Assembly (NCBI RefSeq): GCF_030345075.1
Contig: NZ_CP128361.1
Span: 372,001 to 436,000 of the forward strand
DNA length: 64,000 bases
DNA from: Solwaraspora sp. WMMA2065
GTDB taxonomy: Bacteria; Actinomycetota; Actinomycetes; Mycobacteriales; Micromonosporaceae
Direction of reading: 5' to 3'
The notes beneath the pieces were generated by a model. That model saw only the letters and a list, made by a program, of their open reading frames with translations, made no database searches and had not been told where the DNA came from. Position 1 is the stretch's first letter; each line of letters opens with the position of its first letter. A program made the position numbers and the translations under genes. Of the stretch, positions 9,729-18,080 are shown in pieces.

Positions 9729-10015
9729 CCTTTGTGGCTGTCGTGGTGACCGTCCTGCTGGCCGTGGCGGCCCTGCTGACCGTCGGGCGGATCATCCGTG
9801 GTCCGACACTGCTCGACCGGGTAGTGGCCGCCGAGGTTCTGATCGCCATCATCGTCGGCGGGCTTGCCGCCGAGGCCGCGGTCAACCGGCACGCCACCAC
9901 TTTGCCGGTGCTCGTGGTGCTGTCCCTGCTCGGGTTCGTGGGCTCGGTCAGCATCGTCCGGTTCGTCGCCGCCCGCCCGCCTGCGGTGGCCGCCGCCGAA
10001 CGGGAGCAACGGTGA
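9725..10015 (+). CDS. mrpF: Mrp antiporter subunit F
   Basis: Small subunit (96 residues) with three transmembrane helices: residues 1-22, 34-54 and 58-82. Family features seen are GRIIRGPTLLDRVVAAEVL and the SIVRF end of the last helix. ATG 9725 overlaps the mrpE stop and is the only start consistent with the family length. The stop overlaps the GTG of mrpG. It works only within the Mrp complex. Confidence 0.92.
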   Translation: MTFVAVVVTVLLAVAALLTVGRIIRGPTLLDRVVAAEVLIAIIVGGLAAEAAVNRHATTLPVLVVLSLLGFVGSVSIVRFVAARPPAVAAAEREQR

Positions 10016-10395
10016 ACGGGGTGCTGACCGTACTGTCCGGCACGCTGCTGATCGGCGGCGCGTTGCTCAGCCTGGCGGCCAGCATCGGTCTGCTGCGCTT
10101 CCCCGACGTTGCCGCCCGGATTCACGCGGCGACCAAGCCGCAGGTTCTCGGCCTGTTGCTGTTCCTCAGTGGGCTGGCGTTGCGGCTGCAGAGCGGCACC
10201 GAACTGGCCACTCTGCTGATGGTCGCGGTCTTCCAGATGGCGACCGCGCCGGTCGCGGCCCACATCATCGGCCGGGCCGCCTACCGGGCCGATCTGGTAC
10301 GGCGGGACCTGCTGGTCACCGACGAGGCGGACGGGATCACGACGGGCGCCACCGGCGGCGACGGAACCGGTGGGCAGCGGCGGGCCACTATATAA
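10012..10395 (+). CDS. mrpG: Mrp antiporter subunit G
   Basis: Last subunit of the Mrp operon, 127 residues, GTG start overlapping the mrpF stop. Three helices are visible with the MrpG signature SLAASIGLLRFPDVAARIHA followed by TKPQ, and a middle helix VLGLLLFLSGLALRLQ. The C-terminal tail is Gly/Thr rich. The TAA stop codon (10393-10395) sits inside a perfect TATAAT hexamer that is probably the promoter of the next transcription unit, so the end of mrpG doubles as a promoter. Confidence 0.93.
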   Translation: MNGVLTVLSGTLLIGGALLSLAASIGLLRFPDVAARIHAATKPQVLGLLLFLSGLALRLQSGTELATLLMVAVFQMATAPVAAHIIGRAAYRADLVRRDLLVTDEADGITTGATGGDGTGGQRRATI

Positions 10396-10396
10396 T
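10391..10396 (+). promoter_or_regulatory. TATAAT -10 hexamer of a leaderless transcript
   Basis: A consensus TATAAT, rare in DNA this rich in GC, overlaps the mrpG stop codon. Six bases (CCGGCC) separate it from ATG 10403, so transcription should begin at or next to the A of that ATG, giving a leaderless mRNA. No good -35 is visible, which is common for actinobacterial leaderless promoters. Confidence 0.6.
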
Positions 10397-10402
10397 CCGG
10401 CC

Positions 10403-10507
10403 ATGACCGATGCTCCTGCCCAGGAGGGCAGCAGTAGCCAGCCGGGTAGGACCCGGCTGCCGACATTCCGGCCGCCGGTCGCCGGAGCGCTGAGCCCCCG
10501 GTGCTGA
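10403..10507 (+). CDS. Leaderless 34-aa upstream ORF coupled to the CNNM transporter gene
   Basis: The ORF runs from ATG 10403 to TGA 10505-10507 and overlaps the GTG start of the downstream transporter by 7 bases (GTGCTGA). The peptide begins MTDAPAQEGSSSQPGRTR and is polar, Pro/Ser/Arg rich, with no membrane segment. The evidence for translation is its position exactly one leaderless spacing behind TATAAT and the stop/start overlap with a gene that lacks a convincing ribosome binding site of its own. It may act only as a translational coupling leader. No homologue is recognised. Confidence 0.5.
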   Translation: MTDAPAQEGSSSQPGRTRLPTFRPPVAGALSPRC

Positions 10508-11838
10508 TCGTCTTCGGTCTCTTCCTGATCACCGTCTTGACGGTCGCGACCGGCTACTTCGTCGCCCAGGAGTTCGGCTACGTCGCCGTCGACCGGGGCC
10601 GGCTCCGGGCCCTGGCCGACCGGGGCGACCCGGCTGCCGCCCGGGCGCTGCGGGTGACCAGCCGGCTGTCGTTCATGCTCTCCGGTGCCCAGCTGGGGAT
10701 CACGGTCACCGCGTTGCTGGTCGGCTACGTCGCCGAGCCGTACCTCGGCGCCGGACTGTCCGAGCTGCTCGGCGGGGTCGGAGTTCCGCCGGCCGCCAGT
10801 CTGACCATCTCGGTCGGGTTGGCGCTGATCATCTCGACCGTGGTGCAGATGGTCCTCGGTGAGCTGGCCCCCAAGAACCTCGCCCTCGCACGGGCCGAGA
10901 CGTTGGCCCGGGCGCTCAGCCGGTCGACCCTGATCTACCTGGCCGTCGCCGGGCCGCTGATCCGGATGTTCGACATCGCGGCGAACCGGTTGCTGCGACG
11001 GGTCGGCATCGAGCCGATCGAGGAGCTGCCCAGCGGCGCCACCGCCGAGGACCTCGGCCAGATCATCGCCGAGTCCCGCCAGGAGGGGCATCTCGACTCG
11101 GCGATGTCCACGCTGCTCGATCGGGGACTGCACTTCCGGCAGCTGACCGCCGGTGAGGCGATGGTGCCGCGGGTCGACGTGCACACGGTGCGGGTCGACG
11201 CGCCACTGACCGGGCTGGTGGAGCTGCTGGACACCGGGCACTCCCGCTTCCCGGTGCACGGCTCGGACGGCGTCGACGATCTGGTCGGCATCGCCAGCAT
11301 CGCGGACGTGCTCACCGTAGCGCCGTCGCGGCGGGCGATGACGACCGTCGCGGCCGTGATGGTTCCCCCGCTGCTGGTGCCCGAGACCTTGCCGTTGCCG
11401 GCGGTGCTGGACCGGCTGCGTAAGGGGCACCGGCAGCTGGCCTGCGTGGTCGACGAGTACGGCGGCTTCGCCGGGGTGATCACCCTGGAGGACATCGCCG
11501 AGGAGCTGGTCGGACCGATCCGGGACGAGGACGACCCCCCGGAGCCGGCCCCGGCCCGCCAGCCGGACGGCTCCTGGCTGGTCCCGGCCCGCTGGCGGAT
11601 CGACGAGGTCGCCGACACCACCGGGGTCGAGCTGCCCACCGCCCCCGAGTACGACACCCTCTCCGGCCTGGTCATGCGGGAGCTGGGCCGGGTGCCCGAG
11701 GTCGGCGACCAGATCTCGATCAGCCTGGACGAGACAGCCGCCGGCAACGGCCATCATCGGGCCCGGCGGGCCGTACTGCACGTTATCTCCGTCGACCGGC
11801 ACGTGCCCGACTCGGTCCGGCTGGAGGTGATCGGGTGA
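10501..11838 (+). CDS. CNNM/CBS-domain transporter (HlyC/CorC family), 445 aa
   Basis: Membrane protein of the CNNM/CorC family, associated with Mg2+/Co2+ efflux. In order: DUF21 (CNNM) domain with four hydrophobic segments in residues 1-190 including the VLGELAPKNLALA motif; a CBS pair (about 200-330) with EAMVPRVDV, and VVDEYGGFAGVITLEDI; a C-terminal CorC/HlyC domain (about 345-445, DEVADTTGVELP). Length is typical. The GTG start lies in a stop/start overlap with the 34-codon leader; no strong ribosome binding site precedes it, suggesting coupled translation. The paralogue follows with a GTGA overlap. Confidence 0.9.
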   Translation: MLIVFGLFLITVLTVATGYFVAQEFGYVAVDRGRLRALADRGDPAAARALRVTSRLSFMLSGAQLGITVTALLVGYVAEPYLGAGLSELLGGVGVPPAASLTISVGLALIISTVVQMVLGELAPKNLALARAETLARALSRSTLIYLAVAGPLIRMFDIAANRLLRRVGIEPIEELPSGATAEDLGQIIAESRQEGHLDSAMSTLLDRGLHFRQLTAGEAMVPRVDVHTVRVDAPLTGLVELLDTGHSRFPVHGSDGVDDLVGIASIADVLTVAPSRRAMTTVAAVMVPPLLVPETLPLPAVLDRLRKGHRQLACVVDEYGGFAGVITLEDIAEELVGPIRDEDDPPEPAPARQPDGSWLVPARWRIDEVADTTGVELPTAPEYDTLSGLVMRELGRVPEVGDQISISLDETAAGNGHHRARRAVLHVISVDRHVPDSVRLEVIG

Positions 11839-12899
11839 GCGCCGGGTGGGCGTTGCTGACCTCGCTGGTGCTGCTCGCCCTGAACGGATTCTTCGTGGCT
11901 GCGGAGTTCGCCCTGGTGGCGAGCAAGCGGTACCGCCTGGAACAGGCTGCGGCGGGCGGCTCGCGGGCGGCCCGGGCGGCGTTGGACGGCTCGCGCGAGC
12001 TGTCGCTGATGCTCGCCGGGGCGCAGCTGGGCATCACCGTCTGCACCCTCGGTCTGGGCGCGTTGGCCGAACCGGCGGTGGAGCGGCTGGTGGCGCCCCT
12101 GCTGGAGCGGGCCGGTCTGCCGTACGCGGCCAGTCACCTGGTCGCGTTCCTGTTCGCCCTCGCCCTGGTGGTCTTTCTGCATCTGGTGGTCGGCGAGATG
12201 GCACCGAAGTCGTGGGCGATCACCCACCCGGAGCGATCGGCGCTGCTGCTGGCGCTGCCGTTCCGGGCATTCGCCCGGGTGTCCCGGCCGGTCCTGTCCG
12301 GGCTGAACGCGATCGCCAACGCCGTGCTGCGGGCGTTCCGGGTCGAACCACAGGACCAGCTGGCCCAGGTGCACGGCCCGGACGAGCTGCGCATCCTGCT
12401 GGAACAGTCGCGGGAGCACGGCCTGCTGCCGCCGGACCAGCACGAGCTGCTGGCCAAGATGCTCCAGCTGGAGCGCACCACCGTGCGGGACGTGATGCAG
12501 CCGGTGGACCAGGTCGTCGCGGTGGCCCGGACGGACACCGCCGTGCGGGTGGAGGAGCTGTCCCGGGGTAGCGGTCGGTCCCGTCTGGTGGTCTACGGCG
12601 AGGCCGGCGATCTGATCGGCATCGTGCACGTACGCGACGCGGTGCGGGCGAACACCTGTGACGGAGCCCCGACCGCCGAGTCGCTGATGAGCCGGCCGTT
12701 CCTGCTGCCGGCGACGGCGACCGTCACCGAGGCGGTGGCGGCGATGCGCGCCGACCAGGTCCAGTTGGCGCTGGTCACCAACGGTGCCGGAGCCGACCGG
12801 CCGATCGGTTTCGTGGCGTTGGAGGACCTGCTGGAAGAGGTCATCGGCGAGTTCGACGACGAGACCGACGCCGTCCCGAGGGGACGGCGGATGCGCTGA
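11835..12899 (+). CDS. CNNM/CBS-domain transporter paralogue, 354 aa
   Basis: Second member of a tandem CNNM pair. The GTG overlaps the stop of the first gene (GTGA). It has the DUF21 membrane domain (AEFALVASKRYRLEQAAA; VVGEMAPKSWAITHPE) and a CBS pair (TVRDVMQPVDQ; IGFVALEDLLEEVIGEF) but ends at residue 354 without the CorC/HlyC C-terminal domain that its neighbour carries. Such one-full, one-short pairs are common in actinobacteria and may form heterodimers (inference). It ends 55 bp before the convergent exporter gene. Confidence 0.9.
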   Translation: MSAGWALLTSLVLLALNGFFVAAEFALVASKRYRLEQAAAGGSRAARAALDGSRELSLMLAGAQLGITVCTLGLGALAEPAVERLVAPLLERAGLPYAASHLVAFLFALALVVFLHLVVGEMAPKSWAITHPERSALLLALPFRAFARVSRPVLSGLNAIANAVLRAFRVEPQDQLAQVHGPDELRILLEQSREHGLLPPDQHELLAKMLQLERTTVRDVMQPVDQVVAVARTDTAVRVEELSRGSGRSRLVVYGEAGDLIGIVHVRDAVRANTCDGAPTAESLMSRPFLLPATATVTEAVAAMRADQVQLALVTNGAGADRPIGFVALEDLLEEVIGEFDDETDAVPRGRRMR

Positions 12900-12954
12900 G
12901 CTGCGCGTCGACGGTGTGGTCTCGCCGGGCCGGCGGTCATGCTGCTCCGGCGGG

Positions 12955-13620
12955 TCACGCTGCTCCGGCGCTGGCGGTCGCCAGCTTGACCCCGAAACCG
13001 AGGAACAGGGCACCCACCCCGCTGGTGACCGTCACGGCGAGCCGGCGCCGTTGCCGGAACTGCATCGCCAGATAAGTCCCGGTGAAGATCAGCACGGTCA
13101 GGTAGATGACGCTGAACAGTTGGGCGATCGTGCCGAGCAGCAGGAACGACAGCGCCGGGTACGGGTACGCCGGGTCGACGAACTGGATGAAGAACGACAC
13201 GAAGAACAGGATCGCTTTCGGGTTCAGCAGGCTGATCACCGTCGCCCGCCGGAACGGGCGACGCGCCGCCGCCGGCTCGGCTGCGTCCACCAATCGGGGC
13301 GCGCCCGGGTCGTCCCGCCGCCGCCAGCGCCGCCAGGCACCACGGAGCATGGTGACGCCGACATAGCCGAGGTACGCCGCCCCGGCGTACTTGATCACGG
13401 TGAACACCGCCGGATGGGTGTTGAGCAGGGAGGCGACCCCGGCTGCGGAGAGCACCATCAGCACCGTGTCGCCGAGGAAGACGCCGCCGGCCGCCCGGTA
13501 GCCGTGCCGCACGCCGCGTCGGGCGGCGGTGGACAGGACGAACAACGAGTTCGGCCCGGGCAGCAGAATGATCGCCACGGTGCCCAGGACGTACGTCCAG
13601 ATGTCGGTGATGCCCAGCAT
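12955..13620 (-). CDS. leuE: LysE/RhtB-family amino acid exporter (LeuE type)
   Basis: Six-helix inner-membrane exporter of the LysE/RhtB family. ATG 13620 was chosen because MLGITDIWTYVLG aligns with the family start; an upstream GTG at 13635 overlaps the stop of the preceding gene (GTGA) and is also possible. Diagnostic motifs: LLPGPNSLFVLSTAARRG near residue 22 and ISLLNPKAILFFVSFF in the middle, both as in LeuE, which exports leucine and other neutral amino acids in Escherichia coli. Substrate here is inferred. Probably co-transcribed with the upstream PNPOx-fold gene, whose stop lies 12 nt before this start. Confidence 0.85.
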   Translation of the reverse strand: MLGITDIWTYVLGTVAIILLPGPNSLFVLSTAARRGVRHGYRAAGGVFLGDTVLMVLSAAGVASLLNTHPAVFTVIKYAGAAYLGYVGVTMLRGAWRRWRRRDDPGAPRLVDAAEPAAARRPFRRATVISLLNPKAILFFVSFFIQFVDPAYPYPALSFLLLGTIAQLFSVIYLTVLIFTGTYLAMQFRQRRRLAVTVTSGVGALFLGFGVKLATASAGAA

Positions 13621-13631
13621 GGGGGTCATCC

Positions 13632-14303
13632 TCACCTGTCCGCCGGTCCGCTGGCGAGAGAAATTTCGCTGGTGGTGAAGTAGGTCGGCACCGCCCGGGT
13701 GACTCCGGTAGCGGATTGCGGCGGGTCGGCGACGGTGCGCAGCGGCAGCACCCCGGCCCAGTACGGCAGTGCGAGGTCGGCCTGATCGTCGACGGGGTCA
13801 CCGGTGCGGCCCTTGACCGACACCTCGTCGAGAGCGACGGCGAGCACCGCTGTCTGCGCGAGTTCCCGGTTCGTCGGTGGCCGGCTGTCCGAGACCCGGC
13901 CCGGAGCCGCCTTGTCGATCAGGGCGTCGAGTGCCCGCCGCTTGTCGGCCGGATCGCTGACCAGCCGGGCGGTGCCGTGTACGACGACTGACCGGTAGTT
14001 CGCGCTGTGGTGCGCCTGGGCGCGGGCATAGACCAGGCCGTCGAGCAGGGTGACGGCCACACAGACGGCGAGCCCTTGTGGGTCCCGGGCGGCCAACAGG
14101 GGCGTGCTCGCGGTGGAGCCGTGCAGGTACAGGGTCTCGTCGACGCGTACGTGCAGAGTGGGCAGTGCCCGGGGCGCGCCGTCGGCGACGAACGCCAGGC
14201 AGCAGTGGTACGCCTCGTCGAGGATGCGGTGTGCCTCGGTGCGCTGGTAGGTGACCCGGTTGAGGTGTCGCGTGGCGGTGGTCCGGGCGGTGGCGGGATA
14301 CAT
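13632..14303 (-). CDS. Pyridoxamine 5'-phosphate oxidase-fold flavoprotein
   Basis: Split-barrel (PNPOx-like) protein of the family 'pyridoxamine 5'-phosphate oxidase family protein', usually binding FMN, F420 or heme. The start at ATG 14303 follows GGGAGC; a longer frame reaches into the divergent promoter and is rejected. Seen: N-terminal helix ILDEAYHCCLAFV, barrel strands with TLHVRVDETLYLHGSTAS, and YRSVVVHGTARLV followed by DPADKRRALDALI. Length 223 is typical. Divergent from a MocR regulator that shares its promoter region, the usual layout when MocR controls vitamin B6-related genes, so a PLP-linked role or its use as a reporter of PLP status is inferred. Followed by the LeuE exporter. 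Confidence 0.85.
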   Translation of the reverse strand: MYPATARTTATRHLNRVTYQRTEAHRILDEAYHCCLAFVADGAPRALPTLHVRVDETLYLHGSTASTPLLAARDPQGLAVCVAVTLLDGLVYARAQAHHSANYRSVVVHGTARLVSDPADKRRALDALIDKAAPGRVSDSRPPTNRELAQTAVLAVALDEVSVKGRTGDPVDDQADLALPYWAGVLPLRTVADPPQSATGVTRAVPTYFTTSEISLASGPADR

Positions 14304-14317
14304 TCGGGCTCCCAAGT

Positions 14318-14356
14318 TTGTTCTAGTACAATATGCTATTTGTGTCAGAACAATAT
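14318..14356. promoter_or_regulatory. Divergent promoter and operator of the MocR/PNPOx pair
   Basis: Within 39 bp there are two direct repeats ACAATAT (14328-14334 and 14350-14356), offset by 22 bp or two helical turns, and an inverted pair TTGTTCT (14318-14324) and AGAACAA (14347-14353). TACAAT (14327-14332) fits a -10 for the MocR gene and its complement TATTGT (14328-14333) fits a -10 for the divergent gene, so the promoters overlap face to face. MocR proteins such as GabR bind direct repeats, so this is the likely site of autoregulation and control of the flavoprotein gene. Confidence 0.6.
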
Positions 14357-15691
14357 CAGCCGACCGGTGCGACCGCGACCGAGATCTCGGCCAGCGTCGA
14401 GGCCGGTGTCCGTACGGGTGCGTTGGCACCTGGTGCCCTGCTGCCGGCGGTGCGTACGCTCGCCGACGCACTCGAGGTCAGCCCGGCCACCGTCGCCAAG
14501 GCGTACCAGGCGCTGCGCCAACGTGGGATCGTCGACACCGACGGCCGGCGCGGCACCCGGGTCCGCGCCCGCCCGCCGGTCGCCGTGACCCGGCCCGGCC
14601 CGTCCGCGCCGGCCCCGCCGGGCACCCTGGACCTGTCCACCGGTGAGCCGGATCCACGGCTGTTGCCGCCGCTGGCGACACATCTCGCTGCGGTCGCCCG
14701 GGAGTTGGCCGACACCGCGTCCGGGCAGGGTTACGCCGACGCCGGCCTGCTGCCCGACCTTGCCGCGCTAGCCATGGTCCGGTTGGCTGACGACGGCCTG
14801 CCGGCCGGCGGTCTCACTGTCACCAGTGGCGCGCTGGACGGGATCGAACGCCTGCTCACCGGCACTCTGCGCCCTGGCGACCGGGTCGCGGTGGAGGATC
14901 CCGGCTGGGCCAACCTGCTGGACCTGATCGCGGCACTGGGCCTCACTCCGGTCCCGATGCCGGTGGACGACCGCGGCCCGACCGAACCCGGCCTGCGGGC
15001 GGTGCTGTCCGCCGGCGTCTCCGCCATCGTGGTCACCACCCGGGCGCAGAACCCGACCGGCGCCGCCCTGGACGCGGACCGGGCCGACCGGCTGCGACGG
15101 CTGCTGCGCGAGGCCGACGATGTGCTGCTCATCGAGGATGACCACGCCGCTGAGCTCTCCGATGGTCCGCCGCACGTGTTGGCCGGCGTGACACCCCGGT
15201 GGGCGTTCGTCCGCTCCGTAAGCAAGCCGTACGGCCCGGACCTGCGGATCGCCCTGTTGACCGGCGACGAGACCACTCTCAGCCGGGTGGCCGGTCGGAT
15301 GCGTATCGGTTCCGGCTGGGTCTCCACGGTCCTGCAGCGGCTGCTCGGACAGTTGTGGCGCGATCCCTCGGTCGCCGCCACCGTGGCCGGGGCCGGCCGG
15401 GTCTACCAGCGCCGCCGGGAGTCGTTGCGGGCCGCGCTCGCCAACCACGGCGTCGCCAGCCACGGCGGCAGCGGGATCAACGTCTGGGTGCCGGTGACGG
15501 ACGAGACCCACGTGGTGGCCGCGCTGCAGGCGGCCGGATTCACCGTCTCCACCGGAGCCCGCTACCGGCTACGCAGCGCGCCGGGTATCAGGATCACCGT
15601 CAGCGGGCTCGACGAGCACCGGGCCGGCGAGCTCGCCGCGGCGGTGCGCGACGCGCTGCGCCCAGCAGGACTCACCGGGGTCGGCAGGTGA
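14342..15691 (+). CDS. MocR-family (GntR-HTH plus aminotransferase) regulator
   Basis: Chimeric regulator with an N-terminal GntR winged helix (residues about 10-70, LPAVRTLADALEVSPATVAK) and a C-terminal fold-type I aminotransferase-like domain using PLP. Family signatures: GALDGIERLL, TRAQNPTGAAL, IEDDHAAEL and the PLP lysine in RSVSKPYGPDLR (codon 15224-15226). GTG 14342 is preferred because TACAAT lies 9 nt upstream, giving a leaderless start; ATG 14333 in the same frame is an alternative that would overlap the -10 box. Divergent from the PNPOx-fold gene, which it probably controls in response to PLP or an amino acid (inference). Confidence 0.88.
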   Translation: MSEQYQPTGATATEISASVEAGVRTGALAPGALLPAVRTLADALEVSPATVAKAYQALRQRGIVDTDGRRGTRVRARPPVAVTRPGPSAPAPPGTLDLSTGEPDPRLLPPLATHLAAVARELADTASGQGYADAGLLPDLAALAMVRLADDGLPAGGLTVTSGALDGIERLLTGTLRPGDRVAVEDPGWANLLDLIAALGLTPVPMPVDDRGPTEPGLRAVLSAGVSAIVVTTRAQNPTGAALDADRADRLRRLLREADDVLLIEDDHAAELSDGPPHVLAGVTPRWAFVRSVSKPYGPDLRIALLTGDETTLSRVAGRMRIGSGWVSTVLQRLLGQLWRDPSVAATVAGAGRVYQRRRESLRAALANHGVASHGGSGINVWVPVTDETHVVAALQAAGFTVSTGARYRLRSAPGIRITVSGLDEHRAGELAAAVRDALRPAGLTGVGR

Positions 15692-15762
15692 GGTACGCGG
15701 GCCGCACTCGGACCGGTCAACCCAGGCGCTCCGGTCAATCCGCAACCGGGTAGGAAGGACTT

Positions 15763-16458
15763 GTGACCGTGCACGAAACCACCGCCGGAGCCGATGGGTA
15801 CGTCCCCACCGGTGCCCGTAGCCTCGCCGACCTGCGCGCTGCCGCCCCCAGTTGCCAGGGCTGCGAACTGCACCAGCCCGCCAGCCAGGTGGTCTTCGGC
15901 CGGGGCAACCCCGATGCCCGGGTGGTGATGGTCGGCGAGCAGCCCGGGGACGTCGAGGACCGCCAGGGGCTGCCGTTCGTCGGCCCGGCCGGCCGGCTGC
16001 TGCGCCGGGCGGTGGACGACGCCGGGATCCCGGTCGACCAGATCTATCTGACCAACGCGGTGAAGCACTTCCGCTTCGTGTCGCGCGGCGGTCGACGGAT
16101 CCACCAGACCCCGGACCGGGCGCACATCGTGGCCTGCCGGCCATGGTTGGTTGCCGAGTTCGCGATGCTGCGCCCGGACGTCGTCGTGGTGCTCGGCGCG
16201 ACCGCGGCCCGGGCACTGCTCGGCCCGGCGTTCCGGGTGACCCGCTCGCGTGGCGTACCGTTGCCGTGGCCTGCCTCGGCCGAACGGGCCGAGGAGTTTC
16301 CGGTGGGTCCGGCGCAACTGGTGGCCACCATCCATCCCTCTGCGGTGCTGCGTGCCGACGCCCAGCAGATCGCCTTCCGAGGGCTGGTCACCGACCTCGG
16401 CGTCGCCCGCAGACTGCTCGCCGATCGGGGCAGCCCGACCCAGGCGGTACGCCGATGA
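15763..16458 (+). CDS. udgX: UdgX-type uracil-DNA glycosylase
   Basis: Family 4-like uracil-DNA glycosylase of the UdgX type, which excises uracil and becomes covalently bound to the abasic site through a loop histidine. Motifs seen: Cys-ligand region SCQGCELH near the N-terminus (Fe-S cluster), GEQPGDVEDRQGLPFVGPAG, TNAVKHFRF, the UdgX-specific insert GGRRIHQTPDR with the catalytic-type RRIH, VACRPWL, and the motif HPSAVLR at the end. These separate UdgX from ordinary family 4 enzymes. GTG 15763 follows AGGAAGG. The ATGA overlap with the next gene implies co-expression with an MFS pump. Confidence 0.88.
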   Translation: MTVHETTAGADGYVPTGARSLADLRAAAPSCQGCELHQPASQVVFGRGNPDARVVMVGEQPGDVEDRQGLPFVGPAGRLLRRAVDDAGIPVDQIYLTNAVKHFRFVSRGGRRIHQTPDRAHIVACRPWLVAEFAMLRPDVVVVLGATAARALLGPAFRVTRSRGVPLPWPASAERAEEFPVGPAQLVATIHPSAVLRADAQQIAFRGLVTDLGVARRLLADRGSPTQAVRR

Positions 16459-17771
16459 CCGCGCTCACTGCACCGTCGTCGGTGACCGACCCGCCGCCAT
16501 CCGGTGACGTCACCCGCATCCAACGCCGTACGCTGCGGCTGCTCGCCGGTACCCAGATGATCGGCGGCGTAGGCGTCACCATCGGGATCTCGGTCGGTGG
16601 CCTGCTCGCCGCCGAGCTCGGCGGGGTGGCCGTCTCCGGCCTGGCGCAGAGCGCCGCAGTGGTCGGCGGGGCGCTGCTCGCCGTACCCGTGGTCCGGATC
16701 ATGAACGGGCACGGCCGCCGACCCGGTCTGGTCTTCGCCTACCTGACGGGTGCGACCGGGGCGGTGCTGGTGGTGGCCGCCGCCGCGGGGCGCTGGGTGC
16801 CGCTGCTGTTCGTCGGCATGGTCCTGTTCGGCGGGGCGACGACTGCCGGGCTGCAGGCCCGGTACGCGGCGGTCGACCTCACCGAGCCGCGTCGTCGGGG
16901 CCGGCAGCTGTCGCTGGTGGTCTGGGCGACCACGGTCGGCGCGGTGACCGCCCCCAACCTGGCCGGGCTGGCCGACCGGTCGGCCAGCGGGGTCGGGCTG
17001 CCGCCGCTGGCCGGCCCGTTCGCCGTCAGTACGCTGGCGTTCCTGCTGGCCGCGCTGCTGGTGCTGGTGTTGTTGCGACCGGATCCGCTGCTGACCGCCC
17101 GGCGGATCGCCGGCCCCGCTGCGGCGACCGCCCCGGTGCAGTCCGGCCGGGCTTCGCAGGCCAGGTCCGGCCGAGGCCTGCGGGCCGCGTTCGTGGTGGT
17201 AGCCGCCCGGCCCGCCGCGCGGCTCGGGGTCTGCGCCGTCGCAGTCGGCCACCTGGTGATGGTCGGGGTGATGGCGATGACGCCGGTCCACATCGGGATG
17301 GGGCACACCGGCGGTGATCTGTTGCGCACCGTCGGGCTGGTGCTGAGCCTGCACATCGCCGGGATGTACGCGCTGTCGCCGGTGGTAGGTTGGCTCACCG
17401 ACCGGGCCGGTCGCCGGCCGGTGATCGTCGGTGGGGTCGGGCTGCTGCTGGCCGCGTGTGCCGTGGCGGGCACCGCCGGCCACGACCCGGTACGCCTGGT
17501 GATCGGGCTGGTGCTGCTCGGGCTCGGCTGGTCGGGCACCATGGTCGCGGGCTCGACCCTGCTGTCGGAGTCGGTGCCGGTCGACGTCCGTCCGTCGGTG
17601 CAAGGCCTGTCGGACCTGGTGATGGGTCTGGCCGGCGCGTTCGCCGGCGGGGTCAGCGGAATCATCGTCGGGCTGTCCGGTTACGGCGTCCTGACGTTGC
17701 TGTCGGCGCTGGCCACGGTGCCGCTGCTGGGGTTGGTGCTGCGCCCGGTGCCGGCTCCGTCGAAGCAGTAA
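16455..17771 (+). CDS. Major facilitator superfamily transporter
   Basis: Twelve-helix MFS permease, 438 residues, ATG overlapping the udgX stop (ATGA). The MFS motif between helices 2 and 3 is seen as NGHGRRPGLVFAYL, and the repeat of it in the second half as GWLTDRAGRRPVIVGGVGLL, which marks two homologous six-helix bundles. A cytoplasmic loop rich in Ala/Arg lies around residue 230. The family exports drugs or metabolites; the substrate cannot be told from sequence. It ends 10 bp before the DUF3046 gene, with AAGGAGG between them. Confidence 0.85.
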   Translation: MTALTAPSSVTDPPPSGDVTRIQRRTLRLLAGTQMIGGVGVTIGISVGGLLAAELGGVAVSGLAQSAAVVGGALLAVPVVRIMNGHGRRPGLVFAYLTGATGAVLVVAAAAGRWVPLLFVGMVLFGGATTAGLQARYAAVDLTEPRRRGRQLSLVVWATTVGAVTAPNLAGLADRSASGVGLPPLAGPFAVSTLAFLLAALLVLVLLRPDPLLTARRIAGPAAATAPVQSGRASQARSGRGLRAAFVVVAARPAARLGVCAVAVGHLVMVGVMAMTPVHIGMGHTGGDLLRTVGLVLSLHIAGMYALSPVVGWLTDRAGRRPVIVGGVGLLLAACAVAGTAGHDPVRLVIGLVLLGLGWSGTMVAGSTLLSESVPVDVRPSVQGLSDLVMGLAGAFAGGVSGIIVGLSGYGVLTLLSALATVPLLGLVLRPVPAPSKQ

Positions 17772-17781
17772 GGAGGCAGGG

Positions 17782-17982
17782 ATGCGGTTGACGGACTTCT
17801 GGGGCCGGTTGGACGAGGCGTTCGGGCCGGCGTACGCCCGCAGTATCGCCACCGATCAGGTACTGGCCCAGTTGGGTGGGCGCACCATCGCCCAGGCACT
17901 GGCGGCGGGTGAGGAGACGGCGGTGGTCTGGCGGGCGGTCTGCGCCGCGTATCCCGACCGGGTCCCTGGCCGGTTGCGCTGA
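17782..17982 (+). CDS. DUF3046 small protein
   Basis: Small conserved actinobacterial protein (66 residues) that recurs immediately upstream of recA. Recognised by MRLTDFWGRLDEAFGPAYA, the DQVLAQLGGRTIAQALA helix and VVWRAVCAAY with the basic end VPGRLR, which cover the whole family length. Strong ribosome binding site AAGGAGG before ATG 17782. No function is established; the location suggests it may be linked to recA expression or regulation. It probably ends the transcript begun at udgX. Confidence 0.85.
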   Translation: MRLTDFWGRLDEAFGPAYARSIATDQVLAQLGGRTIAQALAAGEETAVVWRAVCAAYPDRVPGRLR

Positions 17983-18080
17983 TCGCGAGCCGGTCGAGCT
18001 GGGATTCACGACCTGTTGATTACGGTACGCCTCAGTCAATGCGCATAGTGTCACTGTCCCGGTTGTCGGGTGTTGGTTGG

